Positions 9,580 through 18,226 are shown, counted from the stretch's first letter. The stretch: 64,000 bases of DNA from Trueperella abortisuis (GCF_030811095.1 NZ_JAUSQL010000001.1:124001-188000), one strand, 5' to 3'. The notes: generated by a model from the letters alone, not told the origin. Translations and numbers: made by a program.

Positions 9580-10455
9580 ATGCGTCGTCTTGTCAGCGCC
9601 TTCATCGTCGCGCTCTTCGTCCTGGCGGGGAGCGGGCTCATTCTCTACCCCACGATCGCCTCGTGGAAGAGCCAGTGGGATCAGTCCCAGGTGGTCGACT
9701 CCTACGCCAACCTAGTCGACCACGTCGAGCCGGACCGCCGCGCGCAGATTGAAGAGGCGCACAGATACAACGATCTGCTGGCCTCCGGGGCCGTCGTCGG
9801 ATCGAATGAGCACGTGCCGCAGGGCTCCGGCGTCGTCGATCTCGAATCGAACCCGGACGTACTGCCCTACGATCAGCAGCTCAAGGCTGGCGAGGCGGGG
9901 ATCATGGGCAGGATCCGCATTCCGTCGATCGACGTGGATCTGCCGATCTACCATGGCACGAGCGAGGAGACGCTACTGAAGGGCGCAGGTCATCTGGAGG
10001 GAACGTCGCTACCCGTGGGCGGGGACTCCACCCGGACGGTGATCACCGCACACCGCGGCCTGCCCGAAGCCACCCTCTTCAATAACCTCGACCAGGTCAA
10101 AGAGGGAGACACCTTCACGCTCGAGGTCTTTGGCGAGGTGCTGACGTACCGCGTCTTCTCCACGCAAGTGGTCGAACCCCAAGACAGTCAAGCGGTGCTC
10201 GTGGAGCCCGGCCGCGACCTGGCGACTCTCATCACCTGCACGCCGCTTGGCGTCAACTCCCACCGCATTCTCGTCACCGGCGAGCGCGTCATCCCCACCC
10301 CTGCCGCCGACGTTGACAACGCCGGGAAAGACTCCGAGCTCCCGCGCTTCCCCTGGTGGCTGCCCATCTCCATCACTGTGCTCCTGATCATCGCGGTTTA
10401 TCTCGGCCGCGAGATTGTGCTTTACCGGCGTGCAGCCGGTGTCGCTAACGGGTGA
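9580..10455 (+). CDS. Class C (pilin-polymerising) sortase, operon 1
   Basis: Membrane transpeptidase of 291 residues that joins major pilin subunits. An N-terminal membrane helix (about 5-25) and a C-terminal helix (about 260-280) flank the extracellular sortase barrel. The catalytic triad is visible: His158 in ITAHRGLPEA, Cys220 in TLITCTPLG (TLxTC motif) and Arg229 in NSHRILVTGER. The double membrane anchoring is typical of class C. I do not see a clear DPF/W lid motif; the region before the barrel reads VLPYDQQL. It is closely similar along its length to the second sortase at 27095-28021. The last codons and stop fall inside a 71-bp repeat that begins at 10444. Confidence 0.93.
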   Translation: MRRLVSAFIVALFVLAGSGLILYPTIASWKSQWDQSQVVDSYANLVDHVEPDRRAQIEEAHRYNDLLASGAVVGSNEHVPQGSGVVDLESNPDVLPYDQQLKAGEAGIMGRIRIPSIDVDLPIYHGTSEETLLKGAGHLEGTSLPVGGDSTRTVITAHRGLPEATLFNNLDQVKEGDTFTLEVFGEVLTYRVFSTQVVEPQDSQAVLVEPGRDLATLITCTPLGVNSHRILVTGERVIPTPAADVDNAGKDSELPRFPWWLPISITVLLIIAVYLGREIVLYRRAAGVANG

Positions 10456-10515
10456 GTTTGGTGGTTTTGCTCGGGAAATCTGGCGTTTTTGGGCTCAGAT
10501 TCACCAGTTAGCAAC
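10444..10515. repeat. Copy 1 of a ~71-bp extragenic repeat with inverted ends
   Basis: Starts GCTAACGGGTGAGTTTG and ends TCACCAGTTAGCAAC; the ends form a 12-bp inverted repeat with one mismatch. The interior (GTGAGTTTG..GGGAAA..GGCG.TTTTGG..CTCA) matches two further copies at 18317-18387 and 18431-18501. This copy supplies the last two codons and stop (TGA) of the sortase and sits between two convergent genes, so it may act as a bidirectional transcription stop or be a miniature mobile element. Confidence 0.75.
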
Positions 10516-10557
10516 GGCGCCGGTAAACCAGCCCGGCCGCAGGCAGCCCAGCCCCGC

Positions 10558-11166
10558 CTAGAGCCAGCCCTGATCAAGAGCGAAACGCGCCGCCTCCACG
10601 CGGGTGCTCACCCCCATCTTCCCGATTGCGCAGGAGAGATGGTTGCGCACCGTCCCCTCCGACAGGTGCACGCGCCGGGCGATGTCAGCCACCTTCCCGC
10701 CCTCGAGCGCGATGCGCAGGATCTCGCGCTCGCGAAGGGTGAGCGGGTTCGCCCCGGAAAACAGTGACTCGGTGGCGAGCGCAGGGTCAATCACCCGCTT
10801 GCCGGCGTGGACGTCGCGGACCATGTTGGCGAGCTGATCTGCCGGGGTCTCCTTGACGACGAACCCGGAGGCGCCGGCCTCTAGAGCCCGCTGCAGGTAT
10901 CCCGGCCGCCCGAAGGTGGTCACCACCAGGCACTTGATCTCCGGCCACGCGGCCGAAATCTGCCGCGTAGCCTCGAACCCGTCCATGCCGGGCATTTCGA
11001 TATCGACGAGGACGATGTCGGGTGCCGTCTTCTCCACCAGAGCCACGAGCTCCTCGCCGCAGCCGGCCTGCCCGACCACCTCAATTCCATCCTCGAGCGA
11101 GAGTAGTGCGGCGAGCGCTCCCCGCACGAGCGCCTGGTCGTCGGCAAGAACAACCCGAATCGTCAT
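10558..11166 (-). CDS. NarL/DesR-type response regulator
   Basis: Response regulator of 202 residues: an N-terminal receiver domain (acidic pocket DD at 9-10, phosphoacceptor Asp55 in IVLVDIEMPGMDG, Lys in the VVKE segment) and a C-terminal LuxR-type helix-turn-helix (LTLREREILRIALEGGKVADIARRVHLS...). Its ATG overlaps the stop of the sensor kinase by 4 bp, so the two are translationally coupled. It is the last gene of a four-gene operon (ATPase, permease, kinase, regulator) and probably controls that ABC transporter in response to membrane or drug stress, by analogy with DesK/DesR and LiaSR-like modules. Confidence 0.93.
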   Translation of the reverse strand: MTIRVVLADDQALVRGALAALLSLEDGIEVVGQAGCGEELVALVEKTAPDIVLVDIEMPGMDGFEATRQISAAWPEIKCLVVTTFGRPGYLQRALEAGASGFVVKETPADQLANMVRDVHAGKRVIDPALATESLFSGANPLTLREREILRIALEGGKVADIARRVHLSEGTVRNHLSCAIGKMGVSTRVEAARFALDQGWL

Positions 11167-12272
11167 GACAGCTCCACCTCAATCCGCGACCCGCGCCCGC
11201 TCGGTCCGGGGCTGGTGATCCTCAGCCTACCGCCGGCGTTCTCCACCCGCTGGCGTAGGCCGCGTAGCCCGTTTCCCTCGACGAGCGGGGAGAACCCGAC
11301 GCCGTCATCGGTCACAACGATCCGCTTCTCGGCGATGTCGATGTCGGCGTGCCGGGCCCCAGAATGCCGCACGATGTTGGTCATGGCCTCCCGGGCCACC
11401 CATCCGAAGAGGATGCGGTGGCCCGGGTCGGCGTCGTCGGCGGTGCCGGTGATGGTGAGGCTGATGCCGGCGTCGTCGGCGACCTCCTTGATGTGGGCGA
11501 GCTCGGAGGCAAGCTGGCGGCCGGCTAGCCCGGAGACCGTGGAGCGCACATCGGCGATCGCTTGTCGGCTGAGCTCGTTGATGTCGGCGAGTTCGGCGCG
11601 GACTCGGGTGGGATCGCGGTCGAAGAGTTTGGCGGCGAGCTCGGACTTGAGGGCGATGACGGTCAGGGTGTGGCCGAGGACATCGTGGACATCGCGGGCG
11701 ATGCGTTCGCGCTCGTCGAGGGCGGCTTCGCGCCGGGCGGAGCGGTTTTCGCGCTCGGATTGGCGCGTGAAGAAACCTGTGGCCACGGTGGAGACGTATA
11801 CGGCGACGGAGATGATCCCCAGCGCCCACGCGCCGTCGTCGGGGAGGTCCGAGGTGAGGAGAAGGACGCCGACGGTGAGTGCCGCGCCAACCGTGGAGCC
11901 GATGCGTGGCGGGAGGGTGGTGACGACCTGGGCGATGACGTAGATACCCATGGCGGCGGATCCCGGGTAGGCCAGGGTTAAGCCCACGAAGATGAGGAAA
12001 GAAGATGCGGCGAGCGCGGCTGAGACGGGGTAAAAGGTGTCGGAGAAGGGGTCTGGGCGGGTGAAGGCGTAGCTGGTGGCGGCCACGTAACTGGCGATGA
12101 AGGCGGCGATGCCTGCGAGCGGGATCGCCTTCGCCGAGGCGGGCGCGTCCTGGGCGAGGATCCCCATGACCGGCGGGATGAGGAATGCCAGCCACACGAA
12201 GGCCATGATCATGCCGACGATCCGGGAGTGGCGTTCCTCGCGATACCGGGCATTCGGGGGGTCGTGTTTCAT
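11163..12272 (-). CDS. Membrane sensor histidine kinase, DesK/NarX type (HisKA_3)
   Basis: Sensor kinase of 369 residues with four to six hydrophobic segments in the first 170 residues and little extracytoplasmic sequence, then a HisKA_3 dimerisation domain with phosphoacceptor His196 in RIARDVHDVLGH and an HATPase_c domain (N box in REAMTNIVRHS, G boxes in DDGVGF and NGLRGLRQRV). I chose the ATG at 12272 because GAGGAG sits six bases upstream; an in-frame ATG at 12368 lies only 8 bp after the permease stop but has no ribosome-binding site, and the frame upstream of it is a shadow of the permease gene. The lack of a sensor domain suggests sensing within the membrane. Confidence 0.9.
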   Translation of the reverse strand: MKHDPPNARYREERHSRIVGMIMAFVWLAFLIPPVMGILAQDAPASAKAIPLAGIAAFIASYVAATSYAFTRPDPFSDTFYPVSAALAASSFLIFVGLTLAYPGSAAMGIYVIAQVVTTLPPRIGSTVGAALTVGVLLLTSDLPDDGAWALGIISVAVYVSTVATGFFTRQSERENRSARREAALDERERIARDVHDVLGHTLTVIALKSELAAKLFDRDPTRVRAELADINELSRQAIADVRSTVSGLAGRQLASELAHIKEVADDAGISLTITGTADDADPGHRILFGWVAREAMTNIVRHSGARHADIDIAEKRIVVTDDGVGFSPLVEGNGLRGLRQRVENAGGRLRITSPGPSGRGSRIEVELS

Positions 12273-12376
12273 GGCGCGCTCCTCATGGCCGGTGCGGACT
12301 TCGCGGGTGGCACCGGCCGGCCGCTCCGCGCCGCCCGGGCTAGCCGCGCCATCTGCGGGTTTTCCCATGATTGTAT

Positions 12377-13132
12377 TCAGGACCGCTCGCCTCGGCGTCG
12401 CAGCGCGAGCGCGGCGAGCCCGACGAATACGAGCGTCCAGATGCCGTAGGAGAGGATGGCCTGCCATAGTTCGAGCGTGTAGGGCTCCCCGGTGCCCGTG
12501 GTCCACGTCCCCTCTGCCACAGGCCAGCGGGCGATCGTGATGTAGCCCCACATCGGGGTGAACTGGGAGGCCTCGAGCAGCTTGCCGGACAGCGGCACGA
12601 AGAGGTTGCCGGCGAAGGCGAAGAGGAGGATGAGGGCGCTGACCACCGACGTCGCCGACTGCGAGCCCATCACGTAGCTGACCGCGAGTCCGAGCAGAGC
12701 GTAGGGCAGGCAGCCGAGGACGACGAACACGAACGATCCCGCCCACGCCCACGCCGTGCCCTTCGCGCCGGTGGGGGCCGCCACCGCGTAGATAATGGCC
12801 ACGGTGATGAGCGCGATGGTGGCGGCGGTGAGGGACTTGATGAGGGCGTAGCGGCTGGTGGTGAGCGGGGTGAGGGCGAGTTGGCGCCCCCAGCCCTGGA
12901 GGCGTTCGACCCCGGCCACGGAGGCGAAGCTGGCGGTGCCGAAGGCGGCGCCGTAGGCGGCCATTCCCACCATGATTGCCATGGCGATGTTGCCGTTGGC
13001 GGCCATCTGCTGCCCGTAGCTTTGGGCAGCGCCGAAAATGAGGTACATGAGCACGGGCACGCCGATGACGAAGAGGACTCCGGGGTCACGTAGCATGCGC
13101 TTGAGGTCGATGGCGATCACGTCAGGCTCCAA
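12377..13132 (-). CDS. ABC-2 type transporter permease
   Basis: Integral membrane protein of 251 residues with six predicted hydrophobic segments in the usual ABC-2 arrangement, following a short cytoplasmic N-terminus (DVIAIDLKRMLRDP). It overlaps the end of the ATPase gene by 11 bp and precedes the kinase gene. Together with the ATPase it should form an exporter of a lipid, drug or antimicrobial peptide; the substrate cannot be told from sequence. Confidence 0.88.
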   Translation of the reverse strand: MEPDVIAIDLKRMLRDPGVLFVIGVPVLMYLIFGAAQSYGQQMAANGNIAMAIMVGMAAYGAAFGTASFASVAGVERLQGWGRQLALTPLTTSRYALIKSLTAATIALITVAIIYAVAAPTGAKGTAWAWAGSFVFVVLGCLPYALLGLAVSYVMGSQSATSVVSALILLFAFAGNLFVPLSGKLLEASQFTPMWGYITIARWPVAEGTWTTGTGEPYTLELWQAILSYGIWTLVFVGLAALALRRRGERS

Positions 13133-14033
13133 TTGTGTCGGCCGAGGTCAGAGCGAGGAAGGCGTCCTCGAGGGAGGTCTCGGTGATGATGAGGTCGGTC
13201 AGGTGCGGGTGGGCGAGGAGGATGCGGGCGGCGTCGTCGGAGAGTGCCGTGCGCACCTCGAGTGCCCTGCCGTCCCACGACGCCGTGGTGCCCGGTAGCG
13301 CCGCGAGCTGCGCGGCGAGCGCGTCGCGTTCGGGGGCCGGCAGCGGGGAGCTGGCGGTGACCCGTACGTGGCGCAGGCCGGCGACGGAGCGCACCTGGCT
13401 GGTCGGCCCGTCGGCGACGATGTGGCCGGCGTTCATGAGGATCGTGCGCCCCGCGAACTCCTCGGCCTCGGCGAGGTAGTGGGTGGCGAAGATGACGGTG
13501 CGCCCGTGATGGGCCTCTTCGTGAATGTTGGCCCAGAAGTCGCGGCGGGCGGCGACGTCCATGCCGGTGGTGGGCTCGTCGAGGATAAGGACGTCGGGTT
13601 CGGGCAGGAGGGCGAGGGCGAACTTGAGGCGCTGTTGCTCACCGCCGGAGCATTTGCCGACTGTGCGGCGGGCGATCGCGGTGAGGCCGGCGCGTTCGAG
13701 CACAGAGTCGATGGGCTGGGTCTTCGGGTAGCAGGCGGCGATGTAGGCAACGGTGTCGCGTACGCTCATGTCGGCAAGGAGGCCGCCGCTCTGTAGTAGG
13801 GCGCTGATGCGTCCGCCGCGGATTGCGGCCGCAGGGGTGGTGCCCAGCACGCTGACCTGCCCGGAGGTGGGGTGGGTCAGGCCGAGGATCATGTCGAGCG
13901 TGGTGGTCTTGCCGGCCCCGTTTGGGCCAAGGAGTGCAACGACTTCGCCGGGTTCGATATCGAGATCGATGGCGTTGACGGCGGTTACCTTGCCGAATCT
14001 CTTGGTCAGTGCCGTGGCGTGAATTGCGTTCAT
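13122..14033 (-). CDS. ABC transporter ATP-binding protein (drug/lipid exporter type)
   Basis: ATPase of 303 residues with Walker A (GPNGAGKTT), Q-loop, signature CSGGEQQRL, Walker B (VLILDEPTTG) and H-loop (IFATHYLAEA), followed by a C-terminal extension typical of DrrA/CcmA-like exporters. The ATG at 14033 has GGAG just upstream; the frame extends to 14099 without homology there. First gene of the ATPase-permease-kinase-regulator operon. Note the signature begins CSGGE rather than LSGGE, a tolerated variant. Confidence 0.9.
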   Translation of the reverse strand: MNAIHATALTKRFGKVTAVNAIDLDIEPGEVVALLGPNGAGKTTTLDMILGLTHPTSGQVSVLGTTPAAAIRGGRISALLQSGGLLADMSVRDTVAYIAACYPKTQPIDSVLERAGLTAIARRTVGKCSGGEQQRLKFALALLPEPDVLILDEPTTGMDVAARRDFWANIHEEAHHGRTVIFATHYLAEAEEFAGRTILMNAGHIVADGPTSQVRSVAGLRHVRVTASSPLPAPERDALAAQLAALPGTTASWDGRALEVRTALSDDAARILLAHPHLTDLIITETSLEDAFLALTSADTIGA

Positions 14034-14191
14034 GACTCCATTGTGCCCGTAGCGCATGCGCGCGCAGAAGTGCCGGGTGATCAGACTTTTCCATGACATC
14101 GGTCATGGGTTTGCCGTCTCACCCGGCACGAGCTTGCCGACGAGACCGACGAGGCCGACGACGCCGGGGCTGGCCGGCGTCTGAGGCCGCG

Positions 14192-14226
14192 GCCGGCGCC
14201 GGAACCTTTCGGCTGCCGGCGCCGGC
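14192..14226 (-). terminator. GC-rich hairpin after the FtsX-type permease gene
   Basis: Perfect 11-bp inverted repeat GCCGGCGCCGG / CCGGCGCCGGC with a 13-nt loop, six bases beyond the stop of the minus-strand permease gene. No T-tract is obvious, so termination may be weak. The rest of the 14034-14231 gap holds the promoter for the ABC-kinase operon and no gene. Confidence 0.5.
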
Positions 14227-14231
14227 TGGCC

Positions 14232-15629
14232 CTAGTCGTTCTTGCGCGTCTTTTGCGAGGAAACCATTGCCTGAATCGGGGCTGTGCTCGCCACCGCGGC
14301 GAGGGTGAGGATGACGCCGAGGATGACCACCCATGCGAGGATGATGAGGTTATCGGCGTTGGTCTTCTGCTGGGCGGCTATTCCGAGTAGTGCGCCTAGG
14401 CTGATCGTCACAGTGAGCATGAGCAGGAGCGGCGGGATGACCTGCCACATGCGCGCCCTGAGAAGGGTCGAGTAGGGAAGACCGATCCGCGTGAGTGCCG
14501 CGGACTCGTCGGCGCGGTCGAACACGTCGGAGGCCTGGTGGATGAGCGTCCCCGTGGCGCCAAGAATCAGGGAGAAGGCCAACGCGATGGTAACGCCTTT
14601 GGTGATATCGGAGATGAGGGCCTGTTTGAGAGTCTCCGTGGCGGCATCCGGGACGGGAGCGTCAAGCGTTATAGGAACGGTGAAGACAACGACGGCCGCT
14701 ACCAGAGCCATGAGCGAGACCGCGGAGACATTGCGCCAGGCGGCGCGCGGGTCGTCAAGGACGCGGCGGGTGCCGATCAGTCGCGCGGCGTGGGCGGTGC
14801 GGGCCACCGGGCGTGCCGCGAGCTGGATGAACAGCGGGCCGGCGAGCGAGACCATAAGGAAGAAGACCATGAGCATCAGCGCCGACATGACGATGTTCGC
14901 CGTGGAGCTCTCGCCAGGATCGAGGGTTTGGATCATGACACCAAGCACCGGAACTGCGATGAGCACGCCGATGCCGCGCCAGTATCGCAACGCCTTGGGC
15001 GTCTCCCGCCGCGAGACGCCGAGGGGAGAGATGGATACGCGCCACAGGCCGGCAAGCGTGGAGCCCATCGTGATAAGCCCGATGAGCGCGGCCGCGGCGA
15101 GCCAGCCCCACCAGGGCAGTAGCATCTCGGTGGAAGAGATGGGCAGGGTCGCAAAGCTCATCTGTGACCACGCCGGCAGGCTCAGCAGATAGATGGCCCC
15201 GCCGATCGCGAAGCCGACGGCCGACTGAATGAGGGTCTCCACGAGGGTCATGAGGTTGACCTGCCCGGCGCTAAGCCCGATGAGGCGTAGCGAGGCGAGC
15301 CGGCGGGCGCGTCCGTTCGCGCCCAGCCGCGCGGCTGACGCGCCGAGGGAGAGGAGCGGAATGATAAGCAGACCCAGGGCGAGGACCGCGAGGCTCATGT
15401 AGACCTCGGCCAGCCCGTTCGTGATCTCGGCCGGAATGCCCTGCTCGGCTAGGCGCGGCACGAGCGTGTGGAGGCGCTGGTAGAACATCCACACGCCGCC
15501 GGCCGTGGTGAGCAGTAGCCAGGAGGAGACGGAGAAGGCGACGACGGCGAGCGCGTCTAGTAGCGCGTGCCCGCGGGCGTTACGAATTCGGGACAGGGCA
15601 AGCTGGCCTGCCATGTGCAGCGTGTTCAT
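14232..15629 (-). CDS. FtsX/MacB-type ABC transporter permease
   Basis: Membrane protein of 465 residues with an N-terminal helix, two groups of membrane helices each resembling the FtsX-like domain, and no large extracytoplasmic MacB core. The ATG at 15629 follows GGAGGTGG and overlaps the stop of the ATPase gene by 4 bp (ATGA), indicating coupling. With the ATPase it resembles antimicrobial-peptide resistance exporters (BceAB/VraDE-like in logic), and the divergent two-component pair next door supports a stress-sensing role. The substrate is inferred only. Confidence 0.85.
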   Translation of the reverse strand: MNTLHMAGQLALSRIRNARGHALLDALAVVAFSVSSWLLLTTAGGVWMFYQRLHTLVPRLAEQGIPAEITNGLAEVYMSLAVLALGLLIIPLLSLGASAARLGANGRARRLASLRLIGLSAGQVNLMTLVETLIQSAVGFAIGGAIYLLSLPAWSQMSFATLPISSTEMLLPWWGWLAAAALIGLITMGSTLAGLWRVSISPLGVSRRETPKALRYWRGIGVLIAVPVLGVMIQTLDPGESSTANIVMSALMLMVFFLMVSLAGPLFIQLAARPVARTAHAARLIGTRRVLDDPRAAWRNVSAVSLMALVAAVVVFTVPITLDAPVPDAATETLKQALISDITKGVTIALAFSLILGATGTLIHQASDVFDRADESAALTRIGLPYSTLLRARMWQVIPPLLLMLTVTISLGALLGIAAQQKTNADNLIILAWVVILGVILTLAAVASTAPIQAMVSSQKTRKND

Positions 15630-16327
15630 CGGGCCACCTCCGCGCCCTGCACGTGGGCCATCGGGCGGTCGGTGTGGATGAGCCCGTCGCGGATCTCCAC
15701 CAGGCGCTCGCACCAGGAGGCCACCTTGAGGTCGTGCGTGACCACCACGAGCGTGGTGCCGTTCATGCGTGCGGTGGTGGTCAACAGCTGCATGACCTCG
15801 TGCCCCGTGGCCTGATCGAGCGCGCCGGTCGGCTCGTCAGCGAAGATGATCGCCGGGTTGGACACCATCGCGCGGGCGATCGCCACGCGCTGGGCCTGCC
15901 CACCCGACATCTCGCCGGGACGCTTCTTGGCCTGGTCGGCCACCCCGAGCCGGTGGAGCCATTCCTCGGCGTGGCGCAGTCCCTCCCCGCGCTTCGTGCC
16001 GGCGGCGAACAGCGGTAGCGCCACATTCTCGCGAGCCGTGAGTTCCGGAACCAGCTGCCCGTCTTGGAAGACGAAGCCGAAACGCTCGCGGCGGAGCCGG
16101 GACCGGCCGGCGTCGCCCAGCGAGGTGACGATGGTGGAGCCGAGCCGAACCTCGCCGTCGTCGGGAACGAGGATCCCGGACAGAACGTGCAGGAGCGTGG
16201 ACTTGCCGGAACCCGAGGGGCCCATGATGGCCACGAGCTCGCCAGCGTCAATGTGCAGGTCCACCCCGGCGAGGGCGTGGACCGTTCCGTAAGTCTTGAC
16301 CAAGTGTGATGCGTTGAGTTCGTTCAT
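15626..16327 (-). CDS. ABC transporter ATP-binding protein, LolD/MacB family
   Basis: ATPase of 233 residues with Walker A (GPSGSGKST), signature MSGGQAQRVA, Walker B (IIFADEPTGALD) and a conserved H-loop (VVVTHDLKVA); the compact size and DEPTGALD motif place it in the LolD/MacB/BceA group. Start chosen at the ATG at 16327 (NELNASHLVKTYG) rather than an upstream in-frame GTG/ATG at 16363, which would overlap the regulatory dyads. Pairs with the downstream FtsX-type permease. Confidence 0.9.
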   Translation of the reverse strand: MNELNASHLVKTYGTVHALAGVDLHIDAGELVAIMGPSGSGKSTLLHVLSGILVPDDGEVRLGSTIVTSLGDAGRSRLRRERFGFVFQDGQLVPELTARENVALPLFAAGTKRGEGLRHAEEWLHRLGVADQAKKRPGEMSGGQAQRVAIARAMVSNPAIIFADEPTGALDQATGHEVMQLLTTTARMNGTTLVVVTHDLKVASWCERLVEIRDGLIHTDRPMAHVQGAEVAR

Positions 16328-16384
16328 GCTTCCATTCAAGCCCTGTGGGCCGGGGTAGACCATGGTGCTGCCTGCCGACTTTAT

Positions 16385-16402
16385 GGTAGAGCCAGGTCTA
16401 CC
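16385..16402. promoter_or_regulatory. dyad operator candidate in the divergent promoter region
   Basis: GGTAGA-GCCAGG-TCTACC is a perfect dyad with 6-bp arms; a further half-site GGTAGACC lies at 16354-16361. Both sit in the 134-bp gap between the minus-strand exporter operon and the plus-strand kinase/regulator pair, where a LuxR-family regulator would be expected to bind. Confidence 0.45.
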
Positions 16403-16461
16403 TTTGCGCAGGTCGGCCCGGTGTACTTCAGCGTGGTGACGGGCGCCGATAGGCTAGGGGT

Positions 16462-17178
16462 ATGTGGAGAAAGAAGGATGTCGCGCGCCGGATCGAGGAA
16501 CTGACCGCCTCGCGCCGGCAGATCGTGTCCGCGTTCGAGATCGAGCGGCGCCGCATCGAGCGCGATCTTCACGACGGCGCCCAGCAGCACCTCGTCGCCT
16601 CCGGCATGGCGATCGGCGAGGCCCAGTTCCTGCTGGATATGGCCGCCGCCGCGGGCGAGCTGCCCGCCGCGCTCGCGGACCTGCCGCAGATTGTGACGCG
16701 TGCCCTGCAAACAAATGAGGCGGCGTTGCGAGCCCTGCGTGAGACCGTCCACGAGATTCACCCCAAGGCGCTCTCCGATCTGGGGCTTGAGTGGGCGGTG
16801 CGCGGGGCGGCCGAGCGGAGCCCGGTGTCGGTGCGTGTGGTCGTGCCGCACCCGCTACCCGACATGCCCGAGGGGGTCATTGCCGCCGCCTACTTCCTTG
16901 TCAGCGAGGCGTTGACGAACGTGGCCAAGTACGCCCCCGACTCCCGGGCGACGCTGCTGTTGGCGGCGGACGAGCATTTGAAGGTCTCGATCGTCGACGA
17001 GGGGCCGGGTGGCGCGAAGATCATCCCCGGTCACGGCCTGGCCGGCCTGCGCGAGCGGCTGGCCGCATTCGGCGGGAATCTGGAGGTCAACTCGCCTGCC
17101 GGTGGGCCGACGTCGGTGGTGGGCGTGATCCCGCTGCTGCTCCACCGGGGGGAAAGTGCGATTGGGGGAACGCGATGA
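16462..17178 (+). CDS. Soluble HisKA_3 sensor histidine kinase
   Basis: Short kinase of 238 residues without membrane segments: a coiled N-terminal helix leads into the HisKA_3 domain with phosphoacceptor His37 in IERDLHDGAQQH, then an HATPase_c domain (SEALTNVAKYA, DEGPGG, HGLAGLRERL). Lacking any sensor domain, it probably receives its signal through a partner, plausibly the adjacent ABC transporter. AGGGGT precedes the ATG, and the stop overlaps the regulator start by 4 bp. Confidence 0.9.
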   Translation: MWRKKDVARRIEELTASRRQIVSAFEIERRRIERDLHDGAQQHLVASGMAIGEAQFLLDMAAAAGELPAALADLPQIVTRALQTNEAALRALRETVHEIHPKALSDLGLEWAVRGAAERSPVSVRVVVPHPLPDMPEGVIAAAYFLVSEALTNVAKYAPDSRATLLLAADEHLKVSIVDEGPGGAKIIPGHGLAGLRERLAAFGGNLEVNSPAGGPTSVVGVIPLLLHRGESAIGGTR

Positions 17179-17864
17179 AGATATTCCTTGCCGACGACGC
17201 GACGCTCGTACGCGAGGGCTTAGCCGGCATCCTGGAGCGGGTGGGGCACACCGTGGTGGGGCAGAGTTCCGACGCGCCGACCACGCTCGCCGCGGTGCGC
17301 GAGCTCCGCTCCGCTGACCCGGGCGCGGTGGATGTGCTGGTCACGGACGTGCGCATGCCGCCCACCATGAGCGACGACGGGCTTCGGGTTGCCGTCGACC
17401 TGCGGGCCGACTTCCCCGACCTTTCCGTCATGGTGCTCAGCCAGTACGTGGCCCCCGCCTACGCCTCGGCACTGTTTGACCCGGTGGCGATGGCCCGGCC
17501 CGGCGCCGACCGGGGAGGCTTAGGGTACCTGCTCAAGGAGCGGGTGGCGCGGGTGGCGGACTTCGTGCATTCGCTGTCGATCGTGGCGGGCGGGGGCGTT
17601 GTTGTCGATCCGGAGGTGGCCGTGGGGCTGGTGCGTGGGAAGGCGAGCGCCCTGGATGCGCTGACCCCGCGCGAGTCCGAGGTGCTCGAGCTGATGGCGC
17701 AGGGAAAGTCGAATACGGAGATCGCGGCTCAGCTGTACCTGTCCGGCGCGGCGGTGTCCAAGCATGTGGCTAACGTGTTTTCCAAGCTGGGTTTGCCTGC
17801 CGGCGAGGAGAACCGGCGCGTGCGGGCGGTGCTGACGTATTTGACGGCCACCGGCGCGGTGTAG
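17175..17864 (+). CDS. LuxR/NarL-family response regulator
   Basis: Regulator of 229 residues with an N-terminal receiver domain (DD at 7-8, phosphoacceptor Asp58 in VLVTDVRMPP, Lys in GYLLKERV) and a C-terminal LuxR helix-turn-helix (LTPRESEVLELMAQGKSNTEIAAQLYLS). The receiver carries a slightly longer loop than usual (SDDGLRVAVDLR and the PVAMARPGADRGG insertion). The ATG at 17175 overlaps the kinase stop; upstream frame extension is a shadow. Probably acts on the GGTAGA dyads upstream of the divergent exporter operon. Confidence 0.92.
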   Translation: MKIFLADDATLVREGLAGILERVGHTVVGQSSDAPTTLAAVRELRSADPGAVDVLVTDVRMPPTMSDDGLRVAVDLRADFPDLSVMVLSQYVAPAYASALFDPVAMARPGADRGGLGYLLKERVARVADFVHSLSIVAGGGVVVDPEVAVGLVRGKASALDALTPRESEVLELMAQGKSNTEIAAQLYLSGAAVSKHVANVFSKLGLPAGEENRRVRAVLTYLTATGAV

Positions 17865-17993
17865 GCCGGGCGGGTGCCGGGTGCCCTCACGCCCCACATT
17901 TCCGCGCCCAATCGGGCAGAACCACCCACCCGGCGACAGTTCTATTGAATATGCCGACTACCGATCGCTATAGGGGCCTGGTCGGTCTCAGAT

Positions 17994-18028
17994 TCAGGTG
18001 TTGTGTCGGGTTGCGACACAACACCTGA
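17994..18028. repeat. perfect 15-bp hairpin
   Basis: TCAGGTGTTGTGTCG and its exact reverse complement are separated by the 5-nt loop GGTTG. It is 130 bp after the response regulator stop. No T-tract follows, so it may be a factor-dependent terminator, a protein-binding site or a relic of a mobile element end. Confidence 0.7.
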
Positions 18029-18072
18029 GAATTTGGCAGACCCGGCGAACGCCGGGTGCTTGTGTAGCGCCG

Positions 18073-18226
18073 CCCAAATCTGACTAGCGACGCTCGAGGT
18101 TGGCCGCCGCATCCGCGTTTGGCCAACGATGCTCGAATCTGACCAGCACGCCCGAGTCTGCCCGCCGTATCCGAGTTTGACCGCCGGGCCCGAGTTTGGA
18201 CGCCGCGCCCAAATCTGCCCGCCGCG
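18073..18226. repeat. eight-unit tandem repeat, 19-20 bp period
   Basis: Units start at 18073, 18093, 18113, 18132, 18151, 18170, 18189 and 18208 and vary around CCCGAGTCTGCCCGCCGCG. The last five are exactly 19 bp, the first two 20 bp, with a partial ninth unit after 18227. Units are contiguous with no unique spacers, so this is a degenerate VNTR, not CRISPR. Confidence 0.8.

Noticed and set aside
18073..18226. CRISPR array
   Set aside because: Units are contiguous, 19-20 bp, degenerate and have no unique spacers; no cas genes are nearby.
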